In this document: positions 8,175 to 15,838 of the stretch, in pieces
Numbering within the stretch: position 1 is the first letter of the stretch
How the letters are laid out: the number at the start of each line of letters is the position of its first letter
Source: Candidatus Rokuibacteriota bacterium
GTDB lineage: Bacteria; Methylomirabilota; Methylomirabilia; Rokubacteriales; CSP1-6
DNA length: 44,251 nt
Direction: 5' to 3'
NCBI GenBank assembly: GCA_003221615.1
Contig: QHSQ01000011.1
Coordinates: 1-44,251 of the forward strand
Notes under the pieces: model-generated
Told to the model about the DNA's origin: nothing
Seen by the model: only the letters and a program-made list of their open reading frames with translations
Databases searched by the model: none
Translations under genes and position numbers: made by a program

Positions 8175-9155
8175 ATGACCAAGCGCGAGCGCGTGATGGC
8201 GGCCTTGCGCGGCGCCCCGGTCGACCGCGTGCCGGTGAGCCTCTGGCTTCACAACTTCGCCACCGAGAACTCGGCCGAGACGCTCACCGCCGAGACGCTC
8301 CGGCTGGCCCGGCGCTTCGACTGGGATTTTCTGAAGCCGCAGAGCCGGGCGCAGTGCTTCGCGGAGATGTGGGGGCTTCGCTACGCGCCGTCGCGCGAGC
8401 GCGCGACTCCGTACACCGTGACGCAGGCGCCGCTGGCGACAGCGGCGGATCTCCGCCGGCTCGAACCCGCCGACGCGAGAACCGGGGCGCTCGGCGAGCA
8501 GCTCCAGGCGCTGCACGCGATCCGCAAGGCGGTGGGGATCGAGACGCCGATCATCTGGACGGTGTTCTCGCCGCTGATGGTCCTGCCTTTTCTCCTCCCG
8601 GGCGGCCGGCCCACCGTGCTGTCGCTGATGCGCTCGGAGCCGGCGGCGGTGGATCATGCGCTGGGCGCGATGGCCGAGACGCTCGCGGCCTACGCGCGCG
8701 CCGCGGTGGCCGAGGGCGCCGACGGCCTCTTCTACGCCACCAACATGGCCACCGGGGAGCTCTCCACCGCGGAACAGTGCCGACGCTTCCAGCGGCCTCA
8801 CGATCTGCGCATCCTCGGCCAGGTCGAGGGCGCGCCCTTCAATCTGCTCCACGTGTGCGGGGAGGGGATCCTCTTCGACGAGTTCGTCGACTATCCGGCG
8901 ACGGCGTTGAGCTGGGCCACGGTTCCGGGGAACCCGTCGCTGAGCGAAGCCCACCGGCGCACGGGACGGGCCGTCGTCGGCGGGCTCCCCGCCAAGCCGG
9001 TCATCAAGGGCCTACCGCCGGCGGAGCTCGAAGCCCGCGGCCGACGCGCCATCGCCGAGATGGCCGGGCGCTTCCTTCTGCTCGGCCCCGACTGCTCGAT
9101 CGATCCCGACACCCCCGAACCGGTGATGGACGCGGCCACGATCGCAACCCGGTGA
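8175..9155 (+). CDS. Uroporphyrinogen decarboxylase-family protein
   Basis: A 326-residue URO-D-superfamily TIM barrel: MTKRERVMAALRGAPVDRVPVSLW at the N-terminus, LHVCGEG in the middle and LLGPDCSIDPDTPEPVM at the C-terminus. The superfamily contains true HemE and corrinoid-linked methyltransferases (MtaA/MtbA-like). The N-terminal pattern here resembles the uncharacterised environmental group more than HemE, and no corrinoid protein is nearby. The ATG at 8175 is chosen over the GTG at 8160 because GAGGAG lies six bases upstream. A DinB gene follows after 10 bp, so the two are likely one transcript. Function unassigned. Confidence 0.75.
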   Translation: MTKRERVMAALRGAPVDRVPVSLWLHNFATENSAETLTAETLRLARRFDWDFLKPQSRAQCFAEMWGLRYAPSRERATPYTVTQAPLATAADLRRLEPADARTGALGEQLQALHAIRKAVGIETPIIWTVFSPLMVLPFLLPGGRPTVLSLMRSEPAAVDHALGAMAETLAAYARAAVAEGADGLFYATNMATGELSTAEQCRRFQRPHDLRILGQVEGAPFNLLHVCGEGILFDEFVDYPATALSWATVPGNPSLSEAHRRTGRAVVGGLPAKPVIKGLPPAELEARGRRAIAEMAGRFLLLGPDCSIDPDTPEPVMDAATIATR

Positions 9156-9165
9156 GGCGCGTCTG

Positions 9166-9777
9166 ATGGACCACACGTTCCTCGTCGACACCTACGCGAG
9201 CGAGCGTCTCAAGACGCTCTCGGTGTGGGCGATGTTCGACGACGGCGACCTCGACATTCGGCCGCACCCGAATCTCGCGCGTGACCGCACGTTCCGCGAG
9301 CACATGGTTCACCAGTGCCTCAGCGAGGACAAATGGTTCGCGGGCATGTTCGGGATCGACGTCGGCGCCCCGCCGCTCGCCGCCGAGGAAACGCGCCTGG
9401 CCTTTATCCGCCGGTACGCCGAGGATTCGGCCAAGCGACTCGCCCGGCTCCGCGAGAAGGATGCCGGGTGGTGGAAGCAGGACGTCGCGTTCTTCGACAC
9501 GATCCACAGCCACGCCTGGATCATGGTGAGACGGATCGCACACACCGCGCATCATCGTGCGGAGCAGACGACGCTCCTGAGACTCCTGGGCCGTCAGGTC
9601 TGGAGCGTATACGGGCCCTCCGTGGACACCGGCGGGCTGCCGGCGGACGGCGCGCGCACAATCTACGCGTATCCGAACCTCGAGGCACTCATCGCCGGAG
9701 AAGCGCGCGGCGGGGAGAAAGCGAAGCTGCCCGGCCCAGGCTCGCACCCGAGCACAGAGCGCCCTGATCAGTCGTAA
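9166..9777 (+). CDS. DinB-family (YfiT-like four-helix) protein
   Basis: A 203-residue protein with the DinB metal-binding histidines: HMVHQ near residues 46-50, and HAWIMVRRIAHTAHHRAEQ near 111-129, the paired motif on the third helix. Members are small thiol-transferase-like or metal-dependent hydrolases; most are uncharacterised. It follows the UroD-like gene by 10 bp. The ATG at 9166 begins MDHTFLVDTYASERL, a normal DinB start. The C-terminal 25 residues are low in family signal. The gene runs into a strong hairpin shared with the convergent monooxygenase gene. Confidence 0.8.
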   Translation: MDHTFLVDTYASERLKTLSVWAMFDDGDLDIRPHPNLARDRTFREHMVHQCLSEDKWFAGMFGIDVGAPPLAAEETRLAFIRRYAEDSAKRLARLREKDAGWWKQDVAFFDTIHSHAWIMVRRIAHTAHHRAEQTTLLRLLGRQVWSVYGPSVDTGGLPADGARTIYAYPNLEALIAGEARGGEKAKLPGPGSHPSTERPDQS

Positions 9778-9840
9778 AAAAACACGGCGAACCGGAGCGG
9801 TATTAGAGGGTGGCGCGGGCGGCCCGCGAACCGGGGAGGT

Positions 9841-9869
9841 ATCGGAGGGGGCGTCTCGCCCCCTCCGAT
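9841..9869. terminator. Bidirectional hairpin terminator
   Basis: A perfect 13-bp inverted repeat with a 3-base loop: arms 9841-9853 and 9857-9869. It lies between the convergent ends of the DinB gene (9777) and the monooxygenase gene (stop at 9870). There is no clean T-run on either side, but the run of A's at 9776-9782 on the plus strand is nearby. Position and perfect pairing favour a terminator for both genes. Confidence 0.7.
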
Positions 9870-11078
9870 CTACATAACCGGCGAGCTGAACTCTCCACCC
9901 ATCGCGACGAGCGCCCACGGCGCGGCCTGCGCGTCCCAGCTGAAGCCGATGTGGGCCGCGAGCGCGTGCTGGTCACGAAAGAGGCGCTGGATCGGATAAC
10001 GATCGTAGATGCCGTTGGCGCCGGCGAGCGCATGGAGAGTGTCGACCGCCTCGGTGCAAAGCTCCATCGCATAGGCGACGTTGCGCTTGAAGCGCAGCTT
10101 TTCCTCGAGCGTCGGCACGCGGGTGTCCCGCGCGATCCGCTCGGCCTCGATACAGTCGGCGCGGATCATGAGCCGGGCGCCGTCGACCATCGCGCCGGCG
10201 CGGGCGACACGAAGCTGCACGGCCTGGAAATCACGCATGCGCATCGCGGTGTAGCTCGTGCTCCGCTCGCGGATCGCCTCGAGCGTCAGCTCGAGCGCCG
10301 CCTGAGCGTTGCCGACCCCGGCTCCCGCCAGGCAGTGCGACCCCAACGCGGCCAGCGGTACCTGGTAGAGGGGATTGGAGTTGACCTGAGCTCCAGGAAA
10401 CTGGCTGCCGCCGCGCGCCAGGTACATCGACAGCGCGCGATGCTCGGGGACGAACACGTCCCTGGCGCGCACCGACTTGGAGCCCGTGCTGCGCATCCCG
10501 AGCGTGTTCCAGTCGTCGACGATCTCGTAGTCGCTCTTCGGCACCAGGCACATCCGATGATCGATGACGCGCTCGCCCTCGCGGACCATCACCGCGAGCA
10601 TGTTCCAGTCCGAGGCGTCCACTCCGCTCGAGAAGTTCCAGAAGCCACTGATGACCAGGCCGCCGTCGACCCGGCGCCCGCTGCCTTGAGGGTAGGCGAT
10701 GCCCGACGCGATCAGGGCATCCGGGTTCTTGCTCCAGACTTCTTCCTGGGCGCGCTCGTCGTAGAGCGCGAGCATCCAGTGATGGACGCCGAGGTTGGCG
10801 ACGTTCCACCCCGTCGAGGCGCAGCCCCGGGCAACCTCGGCCGGGATGTCGAACAGCGCCACGAAATCGAGCTCCATGCCGCCCCAGCGGTGGGGCTGAT
10901 GAAAGCGGAAGAGCCCGGCTCGATGCAGGTCCTCGATCGTCTCCGCCGGCATCTGGCGCGCGGTCTCCGCGCCGAGCGCGCGCTCGCGCAACGCGGGCAC
11001 CAGGGCGCGCGCCCGGCGCATCGCCTCGTCGTAGCCGACGTCGGCGAAGCTTGCCGCCGCGCGCCCGGGTCCGGTCAT
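9870..11078 (-). CDS. Flavin-dependent monooxygenase, HsaA/acyl-CoA-dehydrogenase-fold
   Basis: A 402-residue protein of the acyl-CoA dehydrogenase fold, group D two-component flavin monooxygenases. Landmarks are FRFHQPHRWGGMELDF, GCASTGWNVANLGVHHWMLALY, ISGFWNFSSGVDASDWNML and WNTLGMRSTGSKSV, matching HsaA, HpaB-like and pigment-pathway hydroxylases rather than true acyl-CoA dehydrogenases. These use reduced flavin supplied by a separate reductase, and a flavin reductase gene sits 583 bp away, divergently. The start ATG (11078) overlaps the stop of the VOC gene as ATGA, so both are translated together. Substrate is presumably a phenol or steroid-derived ring. Confidence 0.78.
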   Translation of the reverse strand: MTGPGRAAASFADVGYDEAMRRARALVPALRERALGAETARQMPAETIEDLHRAGLFRFHQPHRWGGMELDFVALFDIPAEVARGCASTGWNVANLGVHHWMLALYDERAQEEVWSKNPDALIASGIAYPQGSGRRVDGGLVISGFWNFSSGVDASDWNMLAVMVREGERVIDHRMCLVPKSDYEIVDDWNTLGMRSTGSKSVRARDVFVPEHRALSMYLARGGSQFPGAQVNSNPLYQVPLAALGSHCLAGAGVGNAQAALELTLEAIRERSTSYTAMRMRDFQAVQLRVARAGAMVDGARLMIRADCIEAERIARDTRVPTLEEKLRFKRNVAYAMELCTEAVDTLHALAGANGIYDRYPIQRLFRDQHALAAHIGFSWDAQAAPWALVAMGGEFSSPVM

Positions 11079-11548
11079 GCGCGGATGCTGGCGACCTGAG
11101 GCATCTTCGAGTAGTTCTCGCCGCCCCAGTCCGTGACGTCCTTCATGCCGAAGAAGTTGAGCTCGATCGTGAGCCCGTTGGGGTCCTTGATGAAGATCTG
11201 ATAGAGATCGAATTCCGGCAGCGAGCGCGGCTGGAAGTCGATCCCGCGCTCCTTGAAGCGCCGGATGAAGTTGCCGGGCTCGGTGGCCAGGAACGCGATG
11301 TGATCGACGACGCCCGCGTGATCCGTCGCCGCGTTCTTCGGCGTCCCGAGATAGTACATGTCGGCGTTGTCGATGCCATCCGGCCCCATGTGCACCTGGA
11401 TCTTGCCGTTCACTCCGAGCCAGTAGCCCGGGAAGGGGAAGGTCGGTCGCGGCATGACCTGGAAGCCGAGCACGTCGCAGTAGAAATCTTTCGTCTTCTC
11501 GAGTTCGTTCGCCCGGATGAAGTAGTGGTTGAGCTCCGTCAGCGGCAT
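11075..11548 (-). CDS. VOC-family ring-cleavage dioxygenase-like / glyoxalase protein
   Basis: A 157-residue vicinal-oxygen-chelate protein. It begins MPLTELNHYFIRANELEKTKDFY, with the first metal histidine in LNHYF; GVVDHIAFLA supplies a second (DHIAF) and DPNGLTIELNFF the glutamate. One betaalphabetabetabeta pair only, so about half the size of a full extradiol dioxygenase. AGGAGG lies just upstream of the ATG at 11548. It is coupled by a 4-base overlap to the downstream flavin monooxygenase, so it may act on that enzyme's product. Fosfomycin-resistance or isomerase-type VOC functions are alternatives. Confidence 0.75.
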   Translation of the reverse strand: MPLTELNHYFIRANELEKTKDFYCDVLGFQVMPRPTFPFPGYWLGVNGKIQVHMGPDGIDNADMYYLGTPKNAATDHAGVVDHIAFLATEPGNFIRRFKERGIDFQPRSLPEFDLYQIFIKDPNGLTIELNFFGMKDVTDWGGENYSKMPQVASIRA

Positions 11549-11660
11549 AAAATCCTCCTCTCGTGACGCCGATGTTACGCGAAAGCGCGAGGTCTGCAAA
11601 GCGGGTCGACCTCTGGACCCGGACCGACATCCGCCGTATCCTCCGGGCCAGGAGGGAGTC

Positions 11661-12164
11661 ATGGACCCGAACGTCAAGAAGACCACGCTCCGGATGATCC
11701 CGTACGGCCTTTACGTTCTCACCGCGGCGCACAAGGACGGCCGCATCTCGGCGGGCACCGTGAACTGGGTCACCCAGGCCTCGTTCGAGCCGCCACTGGT
11801 GGTGGTCGGCGTCAAGACCGACTCCGCGGGGCACGCTCTCATCAAAGACACCAAGGCCTTCGCGCTGAACGTGCTCGGCAAGGGCCAGCAGGCTCTGGCG
11901 TTCACGTTCTTCAAGCCCGCCGAGAAGAAAGGCGACACCATCTCCGGCGAACCCTTCCGTCCGGGCAAGACCGGCGCGCCGATCCTGGCCAGCACACCGG
12001 CGTTCATCGAGTGCTCGCTCGAGACGACAGTAGAGATGGGCGACCATTCGATCTTCGTCGGCAAGGTGGTCGAGGTTGGTCTGGCCAAGACCATCGACGG
12101 ACGGGCCGACGACGCGACCCTGTGGATGAAGGAGCTCGGCGACAAGGTCTTCTACGGGGGCTAA
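11661..12164 (+). CDS. Flavin reductase-like, FMN-binding-fold protein
   Basis: A 167-residue protein of the flavin reductase like-domain family. MIPYGLYVLTAAHKDGRISAGTVNWVTQASFEPPLVVVGV is the usual FMN-binding N-terminal half (residues about 12-51), followed by FALNVLGKGQQ and PAFIECSLE. Such enzymes reduce FMN or FAD with NAD(P)H and feed two-component monooxygenases, and the divergent neighbour is one. GGAGGGAG precedes the ATG at 11661. The stop TAA (12162-12164) overlaps the opposite-strand stop of the aspartyl-protease gene by three bases. Some family members bind flavin only as a prosthetic group. Confidence 0.8.
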   Translation: MDPNVKKTTLRMIPYGLYVLTAAHKDGRISAGTVNWVTQASFEPPLVVVGVKTDSAGHALIKDTKAFALNVLGKGQQALAFTFFKPAEKKGDTISGEPFRPGKTGAPILASTPAFIECSLETTVEMGDHSIFVGKVVEVGLAKTIDGRADDATLWMKELGDKVFYGG

Positions 12165-12595
12165 GCGACCTCACTCGCGGCGAGCTTGACCTTCGTGATC
12201 GACTGATCCGGGTGCGCCGGGTTAGGGACGAGCCGTCGTCCTCTAGAATCTACGAAAAGGTCGAGCTTCTCGAGCACCGTCTGTCCTATCAGGACTTCGT
12301 CGCCGAGTATGAGGGCTTCCTCGAGGGTGTCTCTCCCGTCGATCTCGACGACGAGAGGCTCTGTCACGCTGACGGCCTCCGTGCGTCCATCCGCGTGCTC
12401 GGCCATCCGCTGGCCTCGAACGCCCAGACCGAGACGAGCCGCGACTTGCGGAGGGATGACCGTGCGAACGGCGCCGGTGTCGACGAGCGCGTCCGCCTGG
12501 TAGGTCCTGACCTGGTCCGGCGTCAGCATGCCGCGCCGGACCATGCCCTCGTCGACCGCGTTCGTCAACCTCACCGCGACCCGAACCTCGCCCAT
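12161..12595 (-). CDS. Retroviral-type (clan AA) aspartyl protease family protein
   Basis: A 144-residue protein with the single-lobe retropepsin-like signature ALVDTGAVRTVIPPQVAARLGL (D-T-G at about residues 38-40) and the second-half hydrophobic GDEVLIGQTVLEKLDL. Bacterial members are probably dimeric proteases of unknown substrate and frequently occur as lone genes. The ATG at 12595 (MGEVRVAVRLTN) fits the family start; a TTG at 12616 with AGGAGG ten bases upstream is a real alternative. It converges on the flavin reductase with overlapping stop codons. The 135 bp upstream show nothing else I recognise. Confidence 0.75.
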   Translation of the reverse strand: MGEVRVAVRLTNAVDEGMVRRGMLTPDQVRTYQADALVDTGAVRTVIPPQVAARLGLGVRGQRMAEHADGRTEAVSVTEPLVVEIDGRDTLEEALILGDEVLIGQTVLEKLDLFVDSRGRRLVPNPAHPDQSITKVKLAASEVA

Positions 12596-12751
12596 GCCTG
12601 ACTGTGACCGACCCAATGATCAGGCACCTCCTCCCGTCCTTCAATTGTCGACGCTATGATACGTACTGCTGGAAGGACTTCAGAGCGCTCAGAAGCTGGT
12701 CAGCCCACTCGACTGCGTTGTTCGGCGCTCGGGTACCATCCAGGCCGACCC

Positions 12752-13354
12752 TCAGATAGTAAGGGTAAAACCCGCCAGACCCCGAATGGTGACCGCTTCG
12801 CCGATATGTGCGGCGTTGTGTCGGAGCGCAGAACTCGCGAGCTGGTCGGCGCGAGTCCAGCCTAGCCAGGGGTATTCCTTGCCCTCGACCCAGTCACGGA
12901 ACGCGCCAGCCACCGCGCCGCGCTTGATGTCCCCCGGGCCGATCACCTCGTCCCACGCCTCGGTCCGAAGCGTGCTTGCGACCTCGCGGGTCCGGAGTCC
13001 CACGGCTGAGCGGTAGGCCCGCACCGCCGCGATATCGGCGCGCGCCGTCATCTCGGTGACCTCGTCTTCTGTCATCCCGGTCCCGATGATGCGCCACGGT
13101 ACCTTCATCCGCCGCATCCACTCGTCGTCGAGGACCTGATCCCGACCGGCGACAACGGGATTCACCGCGGCGTCTTCGGTCCGCGCCATGTGCCAGAGCA
13201 GCCAGATGAGGGAGTTGAGGCCCGTGGCCGGGCGCATCCGCATCTGGTCGTCGCTGAGCTCACTGAAGATGCGCTGGCTCGGGAAAACGTGACCGCTCAC
13301 GTCGCTCGCATGCACCGCGGCGTGTTGCCGCAGGAAGAAAGTCAGAAGATCCAC
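12752..13354 (-). CDS. DinB-family protein
   Basis: A 200-residue DinB/YfiT-like protein, the second in the window. WLLWHMARTEDAAVN at about residues 51-65 supplies the first histidine, and RHNAAHIGEA near 176-185 the paired histidines of the metal site. It begins MDLLTFFLRQHAAVHASDV. It is not a close copy of the gene at 9166: the helices differ in length and sequence. Function unknown beyond the family's hydrolase or thiol-S-transferase fold. Confidence 0.78.
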   Translation of the reverse strand: MDLLTFFLRQHAAVHASDVSGHVFPSQRIFSELSDDQMRMRPATGLNSLIWLLWHMARTEDAAVNPVVAGRDQVLDDEWMRRMKVPWRIIGTGMTEDEVTEMTARADIAAVRAYRSAVGLRTREVASTLRTEAWDEVIGPGDIKRGAVAGAFRDWVEGKEYPWLGWTRADQLASSALRHNAAHIGEAVTIRGLAGFTLTI

Positions 13355-13420
13355 GCCGACCTCCGACTCAGCTTGTCAAGTGCGCGCCGCCCATCGGGAT
13401 AAGGGCGAATCTCCGGAGCG

Positions 13421-14362
13421 CTACAACGCGAGGCGGTACCGCTCCGGATCCTGGTCGAACATCTCCTTGCAGTGGCGGCAGCAGAAATACACCGTACGTC
13501 CCGAGAACTCCGAGCGGAACTTCACGGTCGCACCGTCGACGATCATTCCACAGATCGGGTCCTTCGATTCGATCCGGACGGTGGCCGCGGCTGGCTCCGC
13601 CTCGGCGTCGCGGACCTTGTCGCTCCGGCGATGCTGGATGATCTCGGCGAGAATGCTCACCGCGATCTCCTCGGGCGTCACCGCGCCGATGTCGAGCCCC
13701 GCCGGCGCCTTCAGCCGGCTGCGCCGCTCCGGTGGCACGCCGCGCTGCTCGAGGCGCTCGAGGATCACGGCGGCGCGGCGACGGCTCGCGACCAGGCTCA
13801 CGTAGACCGCGTCGGTGCGGAGCACGCGATCCAGGACCTCTTCGTCGGAGTCCGCGTGCGTGGCCACCACCACGGATGCGCGTTCCGTGAGCGGCTGCTG
13901 CTCGAGGCCCGCCTGAACGGCGTCGGGGGCGAGCGGGACGACCATGAAATCCGCGGCACGACCGAGGGTCGCGAGCGTCTCGACGACGGGCCCGTGGCCG
14001 ACGAGCACGAGCAGGGGCTTGGGCAGATAGGGCTCCACGTAGATCTCCAGGGTGCCGCCGCTGTGACACGTCATTTCGTACTCGAGCACGCCCTCGGTCC
14101 GGCCCGGGATTCGACCGCCCTCGCCGTAGAGGCCGATGAGCCGCGGCCGGCCATCGCGGAGAGCCTCGAGCGCTTCGCGCACGACGACGGGCTCGGCGCA
14201 GGCGCCGCCGACCCATCCCTGCACGCTCCCGTCCCCGCGAACGAGGACCTTCGCGCCGGGCTTCGCCGAGGTCGGCGCCTCGCAGCGCACGACCGTGGCC
14301 AGCGCGAACGCCTCACCGGCGCGCTGAAGCTCGGCGGCCAGCGCGACCAGCGTGTCAGCCAC
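13421..14362 (-). CDS. XdhC/CoxF-type molybdenum-enzyme maturation factor fused to a YHS domain
   Basis: A 313-residue fusion. Residues about 1-110 are the XdhC/CoxI N-terminal domain (VVRCEAPTSAKPGAKVLV, then GWVGGACAEPVVV); 120-235 are the Rossmann-like XdhC C-terminal domain (LVLVGHGPVVETLATLGR...LKAPAGLDIGAVTPEEIAVSILAEI). Residues 267-313 are a YHS domain (DPICGMIVDG...YFCCRHCKEMF), a cysteine motif typical of metal or thiol chemistry. XdhC proteins bind and sulfurate the molybdopterin cytosine dinucleotide cofactor of CO and xanthine dehydrogenases. It follows the coxL remnant by 15 bp, so it was probably its dedicated factor. A YHS tail on XdhC is unusual to my knowledge but the two parts are in one uninterrupted frame. 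Confidence 0.82.
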   Translation of the reverse strand: MADTLVALAAELQRAGEAFALATVVRCEAPTSAKPGAKVLVRGDGSVQGWVGGACAEPVVVREALEALRDGRPRLIGLYGEGGRIPGRTEGVLEYEMTCHSGGTLEIYVEPYLPKPLLVLVGHGPVVETLATLGRAADFMVVPLAPDAVQAGLEQQPLTERASVVVATHADSDEEVLDRVLRTDAVYVSLVASRRRAAVILERLEQRGVPPERRSRLKAPAGLDIGAVTPEEIAVSILAEIIQHRRSDKVRDAEAEPAAATVRIESKDPICGMIVDGATVKFRSEFSGRTVYFCCRHCKEMFDQDPERYRLAL

Positions 14363-14377
14363 GCCCGGCCGCGTCCT

Positions 14378-15379
14378 TCACTCGGTCACGCCCTTCTCGC
14401 GCAGGAGCTTCCACACCTTCGCCGGGGTGATCGGGATGTCGATGTGGCGAACGCCGAGGTGCCACAGCGCATCGACCACCGCGTTGGCGATGGCAGCCGG
14501 TGCGCCGACCGTCGCCGACTCACCGACACCCTTCGCCCCCAGCGGATGATGCGGCGAGGGGGTGACCGTATGCCCGGTCTCCCACTTCGGCGTCTCGACG
14601 GCGGTTGGCAGCAGGTAGTCGATGAAGCTTCCGCCGCGAATGTTGCCGATCTCGTCGTACGAGATCTCTTCGAAGAGCGCCGGCGCCAGTCCCATCGTGA
14701 GACCGCCGTGGACCTGGCCCTGCACGATCATCGGGTTGATGATGTTGCCGCAGTCGTCGATCGCGACGAACCGGCGGACCTTCACTTCGCCGGTGCCCGA
14801 GTCGACGTCGACCACGCAGATGTAGCTGCCGAACGGATAGGTGAGGTTCGGTGGATCGTAGTAGCTGACCGCCTCGAGCCCGGCCTCCATTCCTTGAGGG
14901 TGGTTCGTGTACGCCGCGAACGCGATGTCCTGGATGGTCTTCGACTTGCCCGGCGCGCCCTTGACCGAGAACTTCCCGGGCTCCCACACCAGATCGTCCT
15001 CGGCCACCTCCAGCAGATACGCGGCGATCTTCCGCGCCTTGTCACGCACCTTGCGCGCCGAAACCGCCGCGGCGGCGCCGGCGACCGGGGTCGAGCGGCT
15101 CGCGTAGGTACCGAGGCCGTAGGGCGCCGTGTCGGTGTCGCCTTCCTCGACCTGGATGTCCTGCGCCGGGATCCCGAGCTCCTCGGCCAGGATCTGCGCG
15201 TAGGTGGTCTCGTGGCCCTGGCCCTGCGACTTCGTGCCGAAGCGCGCGATGGCCTTGCCCGTCGGGTGCACGCGGATCTCGCAGCTGTCGAACATCTTCA
15301 GACCCAGAATGTCGAAGTGCTTGGACGGGCCCGCGCCGACGATCTCGGTGAAGCTCGAGATGGTCGTTGGCCGGGTCAC
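14378..15379 (-). pseudogene. coxL: Aerobic CO dehydrogenase-type large subunit, C-terminal remnant
   Basis: A 333-codon frame equal to roughly the last 40 percent of a molybdenum hydroxylase large subunit, usually near 780-800 residues. Seen here are SSFTEIVGAGPSKHFDILGL, FGTKSQGQGHETTYAQ, VQGQVHGGLTMGL and GAKGVGESATVGAPA, the last carrying the catalytic glutamate of the family. The N-terminal part, including the active-site loop that separates form I from form II, is absent. The first six codons from GTG 15379 (VTRPTT) belong to coxM sequence in another frame. The gene is thus truncated by a junction near 15363 and unlikely to be functional alone. An assembly collapse could give the same picture. 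Confidence 0.8.
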
Positions 15380-15734
15380 CGTGGGCGAGGTTGCCGCCGA
15401 CGGTGGCTAGATTTCGCACGAGTGGATCCGCGATCACCTTCGAGGTGTCGTGGAGCAGCGGGTAGCGGGTCCGCACGAGCTCCGATTCCTCGAGCTGGGA
15501 TTCGCGGGTCAGCGCGCCGATCTTCAGGAAGCCGCCATCCTCGCGGATTCCCGACAGGCCGGGGATCCCGTTGATGTCGACCAGGTGGGCCGGGCTGGCG
15601 AGGCGAAGCTTCATCAGCGGGATGAGACTCTGGCCGCCGGAGAGGACCTTGGCGTCCTCACCGAGCTTCTGCAGGAGCGCCGTCGCCTCGCCGATCGTGC
15701 TCGGGGCATGATACTCGAAGGCGGCAGGAATCAT
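15363..15734 (-). pseudogene. coxM: CO dehydrogenase-type FAD subunit, N-terminal remnant
   Basis: About 124 codons from ATG 15734 match the start of the medium, FAD-binding subunit: FEYHAPSTIGEATALLQ, LSGGQSLIPLMKLRLASP (FAD site 1) and NLATVGGNLAHGDPAND (FAD site 2). After DPANDH the sequence switches to coxL DNA read in the wrong frame, and the frame then runs on to 15042 as nonsense. A whole subunit is usually 280-290 residues, so more than half is missing. AAGGGG lies upstream of the ATG. The remaining order coxM-coxL-xdhC fits a former coxMSL operon that lost the end of M, all of S and the start of L. Confidence 0.8.
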
Positions 15735-15777
15735 CGTGGTCCCCTTCCAGGTCAGCCGGCGTCTGCAACTGAGCGAA

Positions 15778-15823
15778 CGCTACCGAGCGACATCAGCCGT
15801 GTCAAGCTGGTCGCTCGGTAGCG
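15778..15823. promoter_or_regulatory. 14-bp inverted repeat upstream of coxM remnant
   Basis: Arms 15778-15791 and 15810-15823 are perfect reverse complements of 14 bases around an 18-base spacer. The right arm itself forms a smaller palindrome (GTCGCTCGGTAGCGAC, 15810-15825). It sits between the end of the metallo-beta-lactamase gene (15839) and the coxM start (15734). A paired operator for a TetR-type or similar repressor, or a hairpin terminator for the upstream gene, would both fit; there is no T-run. Confidence 0.45.
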
Positions 15824-15838
15824 ACGATCACCCGTCGA

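Noticed and set aside
11079..12047. Upstream extension of the monooxygenase frame to 725 codons
   Set aside because: The sequence before ATG 11078 has no family similarity and overlaps the VOC and flavin reductase genes in other frames.
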